Under the pieces are notes generated by a model that was given only the letters and a program-made list of their open reading frames with translations, was not told the origin of the DNA and searched no databases. Below are positions 1-10,216 of a stretch of DNA of 64,000 nt, one piece after another. Both the position numbers and the translations under genes were made by a program. The DNA is taken from contig JAHDVF020001468.1 of the NCBI GenBank assembly GCA_022606425.2, positions 744,001 to 808,000 on the forward strand, given 5' to 3'. Source of the DNA: Lepidostoma basale (taxonomy: Eukaryota > Arthropoda > Insecta > Trichoptera > Lepidostomatidae). Position 1 is the stretch's first letter. Each line of letters opens with the position of its first letter.

Positions 1-339
1 TAAAACGAAGGTCGCGCAATTTCATTACAGATTGATCGGTTTTCTGTAATTACCAGGTGAGAAATCTAAAATTGAAAGGAAATTAAGCGTAAATGATTTG
101 AATCATGCGGGGTAAGAAGCCGCCATCAGGGAATTCTGCGTGTCATAATGCAAAAGAAAAAAATATTAGGAAAAAAAGAGTTATTAGTGAAAACTGTGTT
201 TTATTAATAAAAATATAGAAACATACAATTTCAATGTTGGGTTTACCGTTTTAAAATCTTATACGTATATAATTAAAAATATATATTATTAAAAAATACG
301 ATTATTATTTTATTTACATGAATTTTATTTATATGAATA

Positions 340-535
340 GTTATTGGAAACAAGAATTTATCAATGAAAGCGAAAACGGCTGTTCACAATGGAGTTCTGG
401 CCCCAACCCTAATGTATGGAAACGAAGCATGGAACTGGCAGAAGAAGGATGAGATCAGAATAAATGCCTGTCCATTCTCTCTGCCTACCCCTACGGGGAA
501 ACAGCGTGATGCTTTGTTGTTGTTGTTATTATATG
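340..535 (+). pseudogene. LINE-A fragment with internal deletion
   Basis: This reads as the LINE-A block ending in LMYGNEAWNWQKKDE. It then jumps from RINA straight to the 3' terminus (CPFSLPTPTG, with the GGGGAAACAGCGTGATG end). The whole GHMERM to RPRKTW section is missing compared with full copies such as 36785-39450. The tail is (TTG)n rather than TTAG. It is a dead fragment. Confidence 0.75.
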
Positions 536-540
536 ATAAT

Positions 541-900
541 TCAGAATTAACATAATTTAAAATAATATATTATACATTTTAAAGCTGCAACTCATTTCAT
601 TAGTTTTTTTTTCATTAAAATTTTTCTTATTTTCTTAAACGATATATATTGACATTATGTAAAATTATATACGATAACTCATTCGACACAAAACATTAAT
701 CATCAGATATTGCATTATGGAACACATTCGTCATATTTTAAAATAATATACGCGGTTCTTTAAGTAGGTGGAAAACTAGACTAAATTCTAGGTCGAATGC
801 GTTTCTTTTTTGCTTTAAAATAATGCACTGAATGTAAATGATCAATAAATCAAAAACTGGAGAAATAATAATCGTCGATGTGTAATTATATTACATATAA
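541..900. other. AT-rich spacer
   Basis: No gene, RNA or recognised repeat is seen in this low-complexity AT-rich stretch. Confidence 0.5.
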
Positions 901-1141
901 AATTCGTTTAATTTTCTTTATTTGGTCACATTACCAGAAGCAAGTTGGGTAACGCGGAAAATTATATTATATTATCACAAGAAGTCAAGGCAATTTTGCA
1001 GGTTGTGTTGTCAAGGCAAAAGAAGTAGAGGTAGATCTTCTGCGCGATGGTGGGACAAAATTAAGGAGATAACTGGCGGAAACTTATACTTAGTCGTTCA
1101 GGCTACGAAGAACAGAAAGGATTAGAAATATTTTGTCTTAA

Positions 1142-1447
1142 AGGCGGGCCACACTGTTTTACACAAGCTCTCCACATCGGTCTCCACCAGCGGTTTAAAA
1201 CCGTGTAGACACTATAAACAAGTGGCTCGTAATATCGCACCCCGAAACACTGTGCATCGGTGGAGAGTGGACGTATACGAAAATAGTGTATGCTGTGGAT
1301 GCCACACCAACCGCGGGCTCCACTAAGGTGATCCCTGTGGAGAGCTTGTTTTAAACCAAGTGTGGACGCTGCACCAACTGTGGGCTCTACAGCTCTCCAC
1401 CAAGGTCACCCATGTGGAGAGTTTGTTTCAAACAGTGTGGCACGGCC
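1142..1447. mobile_element. TTAA-site MITE, copy 1 (piggyBac-like)
   Basis: The 306-bp element is bounded by TTAA on both sides (1138-1141 and 1448-1451). Its ends are inverted: the left begins AGGCGGGCCACACTGTTT, and the reverse complement of the right carries GCCACACTGTTTGAAAC. It has no coding capacity. TTAA target duplication plus inverted ends is the piggyBac-superfamily signature. Confidence 0.8.
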
Positions 1448-1488
1448 TTAAGCCACGCCCAGCTAGCTCCATGGATCACGAGCCTTAA

Positions 1489-1746
1489 AGGCGGGCCGCA
1501 CTGTTTGAAACAAACTCTCCACAGGGGTGATCTTGGTGGAGAGCTGTGGAGCCCGCGGTTGGTGTAGCGTCCACACTTGGTTTAAAACAAGCTCTCAACA
1601 CGTGGAATGCGTGTTTGAACGCGCGTCCGTCCACAAAGTTTGTTGAAGGTCCGAACGAATTTTGGTTTCAAACAAGTGTCTACACAGTTTTAAACCGCCG
1701 GTGGAGATCAATGTGGAGAGCTTGTTTAAAACAGTGTGGCCCGCCT
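1489..1746. mobile_element. TTAA-site MITE, copy 2 (piggyBac-like)
   Basis: The 258-bp element lies between TTAA at 1485-1488 and 1747-1750. The inverted ends are nearly perfect for about 35 bases (AGGCGGGCC, then CACTGTTT, then CTCTCCACA). It is the same family as the copy 38 bp upstream but has a different internal length. Confidence 0.85.
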
Positions 1747-1820
1747 TTAAGCAGTGAAGAAACGAAGAAAGAAAAAAATAGTAACATTATCACAAAAAAA
1801 AAAAGCTATTAAAGCAAATT

Positions 1821-2400
1821 ACTTACTAACTAACTAACTAACCATCACGCCGTTTCCCCGGAAGGGTAGACAGATAGGATGGATCGCCACACTGTTCTAT
1901 TCTGACATAATTCTCGCGCCTCTTCTAAATTCACACATCGTGACATGCACGCTCGTCGATTGTTCCTACTTCGAACATGGCCGCCTTTCAGTAATTGATT
2001 TATTTGGTCATGCCACATCTTTCTTGGCCTTCCTCGACTTCTTTTCCCATTCACCCGTTATGTATGAATATATTTAACCATTCTTCCCGCATCCATTCGT
2101 TCCATATGTCCAAACCATCTTAGTGACCCTTTCTTAATTTTATTTATCACGCATTCATCCGCCTTACATTACTTTCTTACTTCATCATTAGATATTCTAT
2201 CATACTCGTACATTGTTTTTTCCGCACATTCTTCTTTGTGACCTCGTTTCTACGGCATTTATCCTACTTTCATCCTTATTCGGCCAACTTCAAGCTACAC
2301 TTCCATACATAAGGGTCGGACTAGAACTCCATTGTGCACTGCCATCTTTGCTTCAGTCGATATTTTTCTATTTGCGGTGCAAATCTACTGTCCATAATAG
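1821..2400 (-). pseudogene. LINE-A 3' fragment
   Basis: On the minus strand it ends in the TTAG tail (seen as ACTAACTAACTAACC at 1825-1842) after the GGCGTGATGG terminus. The 69-residue open stretch at 1845-2054 carries the GKRSRGRPRKMWHDQINQLL block. Homology continues, frame-broken, to the LTYGSEAW-equivalent region near 2400, where Foldback-A begins. Confidence 0.8.
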
Positions 2401-2424
2401 CTTACAACACATTGATACCAATAG

Positions 2425-2700
2425 AAATGTCTCTTCTAGAAGTTTTATTATAATATATTTTATGGGAATGACATGTGTCGCTCGCTAAGGCAAGACATTC
2501 GATAATACCTTAGCAAGGCCAAACTTGTTATTCATATTTCGACATGTATCGCCATGTTAAGGCATTATCAAAAACAATTGATAATGCCTTAGCAAAACGA
2601 AACAAGTAATTGCCCTAAAATAAAATAAAACTTCTAGAAAACAGACTTTTTTATTCGTATTAATTATTTAATAGGGAGTTTTACATTGTTGTTCAAGAAA
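2425..2700. repeat. Foldback-A element
   Basis: TCTAGAAGTTTTATTATAAT on the left is mirrored by AAAATAAAACTTCTAGAAAA on the right. Between them lie paired CTAAGGCA/TGCCTTAG segments. The right flank has the family tail ATTAATTATTTAATAGGGAG. This copy is diverged. Confidence 0.65.
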
Positions 2701-3289
2701 AAATAAATTACTTAAAAGACTTGTTTGAAAAGTTAAAATTGCAGACTCAACCTCCTGATAACGCTGGTGACTATTTTGAAAGATTATCAAATTACTTATT
2801 CTTCTATGTTTATTAGGTGTAATAAAAAAAAACAATCATAAAAGTGTACTGCGAAGTACTTTGGAATGTGAACCCGCGGCATGATTATTTTGCTCATCCT
2901 AACATCAATCGACCTCGGCAAATAACCATGTCCACACATACGCCACTTGCCTAGGTATACGCAGCTGCCCACAGATTACGTAATAAAAATCACAAAGACG
3001 GACGCAAATTGCTTTTTCCTATACCGGCACCCACAACGGTCGAGCTCTTCCGGTAATTCTTTGTTTTCCCGCCTTTTAATGAAACGCTTCATTTTGTTTC
3101 CTCTCACAAAACAAAACGGGCAAATAGATTGTCTTAAATGATTTCTACTTTTTTTTATTGTTAGGTTCCAAGTATTAAAATGTCGCATTAGATGTACTGT
3201 AAAAAGGTGAAGATAATTAAAATTATAAATTCAGCTTTTAACATATAAGCAGATTTCATAATTAAAAAAATTGTATATGTACTGTTTCA
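2701..3289. other. Spacer with no supported gene
   Basis: Short overlapping open frames of 64-70 codons on both strands around 2947-3188 show no recognisable domain. The segment around 2930-3080 is less AT-rich. I see no known repeat. Confidence 0.4.
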
Positions 3290-3590
3290 CGATCCAAAGA
3301 ATCGAAGGAGGAATGCACCTGCTCAGGACCTTGTCCGAAAGGCGTGCAAGATAGATCGGCCATGTAATACGACAAGAAGACCTCTTGCATGCCATCATGG
3401 AGGGTATGACCGAGGGGAGAAACTCTAGGGGACGCCCACGCCGAGAGTACCTGGAGGACCTGTTGGTGGACGTGCGCTGCTCATCATATGCAGATTTCAA
3501 AAGAGCCGCCTAAGACAGGGAAGAATGGAAGAGAAGAATAGAGGAAATAGCTGCAAACCAATCCCATGATTGAAACCAGAGAGAGAGATA
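3290..3590 (+). pseudogene. LINE-B 3' fragment
   Basis: It is nearly identical to 19065-19365. It reads RIEGGMHLL, then LSERRAR*IGHVIRQ, then RGRPRREYLEDLLVDVRCSS. Stops (TAG at the W of RWIGH, TAA before DREEW) break the frame. It is 5' truncated. Confidence 0.8.
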
Positions 3591-3639
3591 CTGTTTCGTG
3601 AACGATGATATAAAATTCCATTTTGAAAAATAAATTGCT

Positions 3640-3815
3640 AATGAAAACGTCCGTTTTCTAGAAGTTTTATTATATTCTATAGGAATTACTAAAACCGCCG
3701 TGCTAAGTCATTATCAAACATTTGACAATGTTTTAGACAGTGCGAAACATGTCATTCTCATAGAATATACTCGCAAAGAACTTCTAGAAAACAGACGTTT
3801 TCATTATATTATATA
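3640..3815. repeat. Foldback-A element
   Basis: The arms CGTTTTCTAGAAGTTTTATT and its complement flank a centre with ATTATCAAACATTTGACAAT. The right arm carries the sequence GCGAAACATGTC, as in other copies. Confidence 0.75.
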
Positions 3816-3824
3816 ATAAATTGG

Positions 3825-3880
3825 ATAATTTATAGAGCGCCATTTTTATGAATTACTCATCTCAAGGGCGCTTCATTCGT
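3825..3880 (-). repeat. SINE-like 3' end repeat (GGCGCT type)
   Basis: The reverse complement has GCGCCCTTGAGATGAG followed by ATGGCGCTCTATAAATTA. The same block occurs at 22216-22290 (-) and 47040-47118 (+), where it runs into (ATT)n. It is probably the 3' end of a second SINE family. Confidence 0.55.
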
Positions 3881-3904
3881 ACTCATCAAAAATAATTTTT
3901 AATA

Positions 3905-4135
3905 ATCTTAATAGATGCAGCTAGTGTAGATTGAACTAAAAAATGTGAAGTGTTTCTCAACATTGTAGCACATAAACATCTTCCAAAAATTTGTCAGAAG
4001 TGGTGGTCGTAAGAAGGGTGCAATAGGGAATGTTGTTAACATAAAGCGATCGCTTAACCTCACCAATGACAGGTCATAAGTCCTGTAAGCGCCTCGACCA
4101 CCATATTCTGTTCCCAGAGAACAATTTACATAAAA
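3905..4135 (+). repeat. Dispersed repeat R, copy 1
   Basis: This segment matches the reverse complement of 6500-6722 over about 220 bases. Shared blocks include GTAAGAAGGG, AAAGNGATCGCTTAACC and CATAAGTCCTGTAA. There is no open frame. The class of element is unknown. Confidence 0.7.
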
Positions 4136-4861
4136 CTAGATATATCATAACTAGTAAGATTGATTCAGATTCAAATCGGTAAATTATCAAGTTAGTAATG
4201 TTTTGACACGAAGTAAATAGTCTTGAACATATAAATCATATTAAAAAATAATTATAATAATCATAAACAATTCCATTGTTATAAATAATACTTAATGTAA
4301 TGAGATTTATAAATAATACATTTATAATTTATAAACAACTACAAACAATGGTAATGATAATTGCAAAGAAAACACATTTCACACGCTTTATATATATTAA
4401 TACAGAAGGTCTTTAAAAACTTTCATATAAAGAACACCTAATGCTCTTTGAGAAGTATCATCAAGCTACTGTCAGATCGTCACTTCCGCCAGAGAGCGAT
4501 TCGTTACCCGGCAACACAATTTGCTGGATGTAGCTTTGTGTTACATGTACTTCCTGCGAGAACAGCGTTCGTCGTCCATTCTTCAAACAGAAATTCCACC
4601 CGAGACTTCCGCCCGCTGGGCCCAAACGCGACACTGGAGGTTGCGTTGAAGAATGCCACCATTAGACCAAATTAATCCGTTTTCTAATACGGACGACAGC
4701 TACCGTATACAATATCTAGTACATGAAATACAAAAAAAAACCAGACACTTCCAGCAATACACGGTGTTTCGAAATTATACATTAACCGAGAGAAACGATA
4801 AATTTATTATATTTATAGAGGAACTTATAAGAACAAAATTTATATAATTTAAAAACGAAAT
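4136..4861. other. Spacer; less AT-rich patch at 4465-4670
   Basis: Most of this is AT-rich without features. The patch at 4465-4670 is distinctly more GC-rich and has an open frame (4448-4675), but I recognise no domain. It may be an old LINE remnant. Confidence 0.4.
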
Positions 4862-5250
4862 CAAACCATCTTAATGATCCTTTCATTATTTTTTTTTTGT
4901 TATGAACATATGAATGGTGGTGTTAAGAACAAAATAATGAAAGGATCATTAAGATGGTTTGGACATATGGAAAGAATGAATGAAGAAAGAATGGTGAAAA
5001 AAGTATATCTTAACGATGTAAATGGAAACAGAAATAGAGCTAGACCGAGGAAAACGTGGCACGATCAAATAAATCAAATATTGAATGTCGGCCATGAGAG
5101 GAGTCAGAGAAATCGATGCGAGTGCATGACACGATGTATGAATGTTGAGGAAGCGAGAGAAATATGTCAGGAAAGAAAAGTGTGGCAGTACATTCTTTCT
5201 GCCTACCCCTTCGGGGAGACGGCATGTTGGTTAGTTAGTTAGTTAGTTAA
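4862..5250 (+). pseudogene. LINE-A 3' copy with inverted 5' end
   Basis: The block at 4931-5220 reads KIMKGSLRWFGHMERMNEER, then a GRPRKTWHDQIN-like stretch, and ends in CPFGETA. The tail (TTAG)n is at 5226-5250. The first 29 bases (4862-4890) are the reverse complement of 4931-4960, so the 5' end is flipped back on itself, as in twin-primed LINE insertions. Confidence 0.8.
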
Positions 5251-5271
5251 AAAGGAACACAATAAATTATT

Positions 5272-5393
5272 GATAGATGTTCGAAGTCGGGAAAATCGCC
5301 GTGCATTTTACGATGTATGAATGTAGAGGAAGCTCGAAAGGTGTGTCAGGACAGATCAGTATGATGATCCATCCTCTCTGAGGGAAACTTAGC
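5272..5393 (+). pseudogene. LINE-A 3' end fragment
   Basis: This short fragment has the NVEEARKVCQD-equivalent coding block (ATGAATGTAGAGGAAGCTCG), then a diverged 3' terminus. It lies directly after the preceding LINE-A tail and is truncated before the terminus. Confidence 0.6.
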
Positions 5394-5562
5394 ACAGTCA
5401 AATCAATCGAATATTAAATTTCGGTCATGTGTGGAGTCGGAGAAATCGACGTGCATGGTTGAGATGCTATTTAAGATTAAGGAAACGAGAGAAGTATATT
5501 AGGAAATAACACCGTCGCGGTCCATTATTTATGCCTTCCCTTCGCGGAGACGGCGTGATGTA
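5394..5562 (+). pseudogene. LINE-A 3' end fragment
   Basis: A third consecutive LINE-A end. It shows AATATTAAATTTCGGTCATG, GGAGTCGGAGAAATCGACG, and the terminus GGAGACGGCGTGATG. It is frame-broken. Confidence 0.6.
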
Positions 5563-5774
5563 TATTTAAATACTTCCTTGGAAAATTTTAATGTATACAT
5601 ATATTTCTAAAGCTTTAGAGATTTATTATGCTTTATTTATTACCAATCGGTTTTGATGTTGATCTTTACCCAGACAGATAACAAAGTAATAAACTGTAAT
5701 AGAATTAAAATTTGTCTTTTTCTTTTTTATATACTTTGCTTATAAAACACTAACTTTAAATTTTTTAAAAATTA

Positions 5775-5820
5775 AATATCAGACATGTTTCGGACAACCC
5801 GGTCCTTCCTCAGTGATATT
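5775..5820 (-). ncRNA. Hammerhead ribozyme-like motif (best copy)
   Basis: Read 5'-3' on the minus strand: stem I strand AATATCA, core CTGAGGA, one extra A, stem II GGAC with loop CGGGTT and GTCC, then GAAAC, a two-base loop AT, GTC, and the returning stem I strand TGATATT. Stem I pairs 7/7 and stem II 4/4. Stem III is only 2 bp (AC/GT), as in minimal hammerheads of Penelope-like elements. The extra A after CTGAGGA is not in the textbook core, so activity is unproven. Confidence 0.6.
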
Positions 5821-5920
5821 ATAAACATATTTAAAATATTATAAAATTGTTGTTGTTGATAACATCTGTCAAAACTGATCATATTTGTAAACAATTTTAT
5901 AGTATTTTAAATATCTTTAT

Positions 5921-5966
5921 AATATCACTGAGGAAGAACCGGGTTGTCCGAAACATGTCTGATATT
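5921..5966 (+). ncRNA. Hammerhead ribozyme-like motif, partner arm
   Basis: Same architecture as the minus-strand motif 100 bases away. AATATCA pairs with TGATATT around CTGAGGA and GAAACATGTC. Stem II here has GAAC instead of GGAC, leaving one mismatch against GTCC. Confidence 0.55.
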
Positions 5967-6032
5967 TAATTTAAATTATTTTTTAAAGTTAGTGTTGTAT
6001 ATACAAAGTATATAAAAAAGAAAAAGACAAAT

Positions 6033-6455
6033 ATAACATCTACAACACAAAGTATGACGAACATTGAACCAATTAAATTATTTGTTTAAAATTTTTACGC
6101 AAGAATAACACTTTAAAACAAATGTTGGTTTTAAAATTGGGTCCTTTAAAATCATCAAAATGTTTTTTTTTTAAATCAATAAAACACATTTTCTATGAAT
6201 GTACAATATTAACTTATTAACCCAATTTATACAAATCGCATTTTTTGACTCATGTTTTCTGTGTGAAATAATTTTGGTTAGATAATAATTCCAATGATAA
6301 AAATATTCGTATGTAGGCATGTATTTCTTTTAAACATGCAGATAAAAATAAATACAGAAGTGAAACAAGTGTGTAAATACAAAAAAAAATATAATAATGA
6401 ATCTTACTATAGAACAATATATTGACCTTTAAATAAATATGATTAAAAATCACAA
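6033..6455. other. AT-rich spacer
   Basis: No gene or recognised repeat. Open frames here are low-complexity and AT-driven. Confidence 0.45.
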
Positions 6456-6499
6456 AGAATCAATTGTATCTCAACAGAGACGAAGATGTAAATTGTTTG

Positions 6500-6722
6500 G
6501 AAACAGAATATGGTGATGGAGGCGTTTACAGGACTTATGACATGTCATTAGTTGGGTTAAGCGATCACTTTATGTAATACAACATTCCCCATTTCGCCCT
6601 TCTTACGAACACCACGTCTGACAATTATTTTTGAAAGTTGTATATATGCTACCATATTGGGAAACATTTCACATATTTTAGTTCAATCTGCACTAGCGCC
6701 ATCTATTGAGACTAGATGTAAG
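6500..6722 (-). repeat. Dispersed repeat R, copy 2
   Basis: This is the inverted homologue of 3905-4135. It is preceded at 6460-6498 by GAATCAATTGTATCTC and AGAGACGAAG, a segment that reappears in the fold-back at 6880-7070. The two repeats may therefore belong to one composite element. Confidence 0.65.
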
Positions 6723-6879
6723 CATTAAGCAGAAAATCTTTATTAATGTAATGTGAAAGGCTATCAACCAAATTACCACACATCACTAGACAATGCCTGG
6801 AGAAAACTCTTCAATTTTTATATGCTTTTAACTTACTTAACCAGTTTTTATACAACATTTTGTTTTTTTGAATGTACTC

Positions 6880-7070
6880 GTATACAAATACTTGTAGACA
6901 AATACCGGATTTTACCCATTACGGGTAAATCATTAATAATCAATTGCATCTCGATAGAGACGAAGGTGTAAATTATTTGGAATACAATTTGAGATACAAT
7001 TGATTCTTAATGATTTAACCCGTAATGGGTAAAATCCAGTATTTGTCTACAAGTATTTGTATACATTAAA
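6880..7070. repeat. Fold-back element
   Basis: The arms ATACTTGTAGACAAATACCG, then GGATTTTACCCATTACGGGT, are mirrored by AACCCGTAATGGGTAAAATC, then TTTGTCTACAAGTATTTGTA. The centre holds AGAGACGAAGGTGTAAATTA. No hammerhead-like core is visible. Confidence 0.75.
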
Positions 7071-7560
7071 AAAAACAAAAATCACAAACATTAAAAATAT
7101 ATATATATTTGAAACACCTTATACGTTCATTTCAGGAAAATTTTCAAACAGAATTTAAACCCAATGAATCATACATAAATTTTATTTTCCTCCAATTTTT
7201 GCCCTCATTTAAATATTGCCTAAAATCTAGAAGCTATTTGCCCTTTTCATAAGAATATTTTATATTTTTAATTAAAAACGTGCCAGCCCACGCAGGACCG
7301 TGCTCTAACCAAACTAAAAAAAATCAGAGCCGCAACCTTTACAGAGCTGAATATGAAATCGACGACCGACCATCTTTGTAAGCAAATTGTCAGCAAAAAT
7401 CAACACCGGCACGTTTCAAGTTGACATTCAAATTGATATTTTATGTACATGTGCATCGGCTATGTGACGTGAAATTTAAATTTAGAAAAGCGAAACAACA
7501 AATTTGTTGATATTACTGACCACGTGACCACCTACCATCAAATAACTTACGATAAATGTT
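7071..7560. other. Spacer
   Basis: AT-rich, with no supported gene or known repeat. Confidence 0.4.
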
Positions 7561-7562
7561 AA

Positions 7563-7745
7563 AACTAACTAACTAACTAACCATCACGCCGTTTCCCCGA
7601 AAGGGTAGACAGAAAGAATGAACTGGAACACTTTAATCGATGCTGCACTCCATTCTTCTCTTTTCGCCAACGCGAGAGACGCGGTGTGATGGGTTGCGAA
7701 CCTCATCGCCACCACTAGGCATCTCCCGCGCACACTTCAATCATT
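7563..7745 (-). mobile_element. LINE-A 3' terminus joined to a shared foreign segment
   Basis: On the minus strand the LINE-A terminus and TTAG tail are intact. Upstream of them, in place of the CQERKVWQ coding block, there is a segment with CTTTAATCGATGC and CGCGAGAGACGCGGTG. The same junction and segment occur at 40498-40620, so this is a chimeric subfamily rather than a chance deletion. Confidence 0.6.
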
Positions 7746-8379
7746 CAACGTCTACATAATAAATCCAAAACAAATTATACAAAATACAATGATATAAAAT
7801 AAAATAACATATAAAAATAATTTAACACATAATGTTCTTTTAGATGGTGCACTTGTCGTCAGCTGGACGATCCGGACATTTGTGTTTATTTAATTTTTTA
7901 TTCCACTGTTTTCATTTTAATTAGGCACTTAAAACAATCCAACACCAGCAAAAACTTGAAAATTTGATTGAAGAATTTATTCAAATTGTCATTGGAACAA
8001 ATGAAAAATTTATTTTGACACCCGTCAAAATTATTTTTATAAACGAAAAAACTTGTATTAATTTAACATCAGAAGAGTGAAAACGTATTTTGTGTCACAA
8101 ATAACTATCACAAAGTGCGGCAACAATAAAATTGACCAAAACAATTCACTTTTACAAGAAATATCTCCAAATTGACAGGAGCACCACATGAATCAAACCA
8201 TTTTTTTAAAATCAGAACCAGTATTTAATGTTAATGTATTGATATTTCGTTGTGAATTATGGTTGATTTTAATCCAAGTGTATTTATTATGTAAGAGGAT
8301 ATAAATTATAATAAATAAGTATTTTATTAATTATATTATAAAACAGCACTGATTGTTTTAAGTAGCTTCTATATATCCG
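7746..8379. other. Spacer
   Basis: AT-rich, no supported gene. Nothing recognised. Confidence 0.4.
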
Positions 8380-8636
8380 ACGACCTTCGTGGCCGAGTGG
8401 TAAGTGCTTTGACTGCCATCCCGAAGGTCACGGGTTCGATTCCCGGCGATGGCAGTGTGATGGTCCCACTGTCTTCGGTCTGGTGTAGAATTTACGCGAC
8501 AATAAAATGGCGATAGATTAGCTACCTATCACATGATACGATAATTAATATGATAGCTATACTCTTTATATCGAGTTGGCTCGCGCTGTAATGATGTAAA
8601 GAACTATTCAACAAAATAATAATAATAATAATAATT
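8380..8636 (+). mobile_element. SINE-T, near full length
   Basis: The tRNA-like head has an A box (TGGCCGAGTGG, 8390-8400) and a B box (GGTTCGATTCC, 8433-8443), forming an RNA polymerase III promoter. The body follows with TCTGGTGTAGAATTT and GACAATAAAATGGCGATAG, and the tail is (AAT)n at about 8616-8636. The tail abuts the TTAG tail of the LINE-A copy on the other strand. Confidence 0.85.
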
Positions 8637-10205
8637 AACTAACTAACTAACTAACCATCACGCCGTCTCCCCGAAGGGGTAGGCAGAAAGAATGGACTGC
8701 CACACCTTTCTTTCCTGACATATTTCTCTCGCTTCCTCAACATTCATACATCGTGTCATGCACGCGCGTCGATTTCTCTGACTCCTCACATGGCCGACAT
8801 TCAATATTTGATTTATTTGATCGTGCCACGTTTTCCTTAGTCTTCCTCTATTTCTGGTACCATTTACATCATTAACATATAATTTTTTTACCATTCTTTC
8901 TTCATTCATTCTTTTCATATGTCCAAACCATCTTAATGATCCTTTCATTATTTTGTTCGTGACACCATCATTCGCACCGCATTCACTTCTTATATTTTCA
9001 TTCGACACTCTATCGTACACAGAATATCCACACATTCGTCTAAGAGATCTCATTTCTACTGCATTTATTCTACTTTCATCCTTCTTTTGCCAGTTCCATG
9101 CTTCGCTTCCATACATAAGGGTCGGTAGAAGAACACCATTGTGCACTGCCATTCTAACTTTTTTGGATAGGTTTTTGTTTGCGATGACAACTTTAAGTGC
9201 ACCATTCACTTTGTTGCCTGCCCCAACCCTTCTTTCAATATCCCTCTCCACTCTCCCATCTCTTGTAAACATACTACCTAAATACACAAACTCAACTACT
9301 TGCTCCAAATTTTCACCATTCACGCTAATGTTGCACACTGTCATGGTTTCTTCCTTTTCAAAAATCATTACCTTGGACTTATTAACATTCATCATCAGAT
9401 CATTTCGCATGCATATCTCATACATACAATTCACCAGGACTTGTAGTGCATGCTCGTTCTCAGCAAGTAGGACATACCTCATACAAGAGACAGCTTACTG
9501 ACAATCCGCTCATTTTGGCACCTACATCTAACCCTTTCAGCTCTTTCATACAATTGTCCATATACAGATTAAATAACCATTACGCAACCTTGTTTGACAC
9601 CTTTATTGATATCAAACCAGGCTGTGAGATCTCCATTTACTCTGTCACTGGTAGTGCTTTCCGTGTATAGCGACTTAATTGCCGTGATCAGTTTTTACTT
9701 ATTCCATATTCAGGCAATATTTTCCACAACTTTTTTTCTATTAACGTAATCATATGCTTTTTGTAAGTCGATAAACGCACAGAAAAGTTTGCGATTTTTG
9801 GCCAGAAATTTCTCTGTCAATGTACGAAGTCCAAAAATTTGATCCATACATCCTCTGCCATTCATAAAGGCACCTTGCACATCCCAAACTTTGTCACTCG
9901 TCAATTTTCTAACTCTTTCTATTAAAATTCTGCCATAGACTTTACCAACGACACTCAAAAGACTAATAGCTCTGTGGTTTCCACATTTCATACGCGATCC
10001 TTTTCCTTTGTACAGGGCATAATTACTGCTCTCCTCCAGTCTAGCGGCGTATATCCCTCCTCCAAGCACTGGTTAAATAACTTACATAACCATGTAGAAA
10101 CCACTTCGCCACCGCTTTTAATAAAGTCTATGGCAATACAATCAAACCCAACAGCTTTTCCACTTTTCATTGCACTCACGGATCTTTTAATAATAATTAT
10201 AATAA
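8637..10205 (-). pseudogene. LINE-A, longest copy, reverse transcriptase remnant
   Basis: This is the most complete LINE-A here. From 10205 down the minus strand come RT segments: GFDCIAIDFIKSGGEVV, GNHRAISLLSVVGKVYGRIL, QGAFMNGRGCMDQIFGLR and AFIDLQKAYDYVNRKK (motif A, catalytic D). Near 9570-9590 lies INKGVKQGCVM. A 274-codon frame (8658-9482) then holds LLAENEHALQ, YLGSMFTRDGR, LMYGSEAWNW and LRWFGHMKRM. A frameshift near 10020 breaks MPLYKGKG. At about 9466-9482 the YADD catalytic box is destroyed by small deletions. The (TTAG)n tail is at 8637-8656. It is not active. Confidence 0.85.
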
Positions 10206-10216
10206 TAATAATATCG
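10186..10216. repeat. (ATA)n microsatellite
   Basis: A short imperfect run of AATAATTATAATAATAATAA sits at the truncated 5' side of the LINE-A copy. Confidence 0.7.

Larger units (their letters stand above)
905..1790 (+). pseudogene. LINE-I 3' fragment split by two MITEs
   Basis: The outer pieces (905-1137, 1452-1484 and 1751-1790) match the 3' end of LINE-I at 45490-45715. Shared features are a TTTGGTCACATT start, a CGATGGTGGGAC-type stretch, GGATCACGA, and an AACGAAGAAAGAAAAA end. Removing the two TTAA-flanked insertions restores colinearity. The copy is frame-broken. Confidence 0.7.
5711..6032. repeat. Fold-back element with hammerhead-like arms
   Basis: This is a palindrome of about 320 bases. 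The left arm begins TTTGTCTTTTTCTTTTTTAT and is mirrored by the right arm ending AAAAAAGAAAAAGACAAAT. Each arm carries one hammerhead-like motif reading outward from the centre (5775-5820 minus, 5921-5966 plus). No coding sequence. Confidence 0.85.

Noticed and set aside
1821..1842. Telomeric or subtelomeric repeat
   Set aside because: The unit is TTAG, not the insect TTAGG, and it is always attached to the LINE-A terminus.
8380..8460. tRNA gene
   Set aside because: A and B boxes are present, but the acceptor stem does not close and the same unit recurs with a SINE body and (ATT)n tail, so it is a SINE head.
8953..9501. 182-codon plus-strand frame
   Set aside because: It is the antisense of LINE-A coding sequence; similar shadows lie opposite every LINE-A copy.
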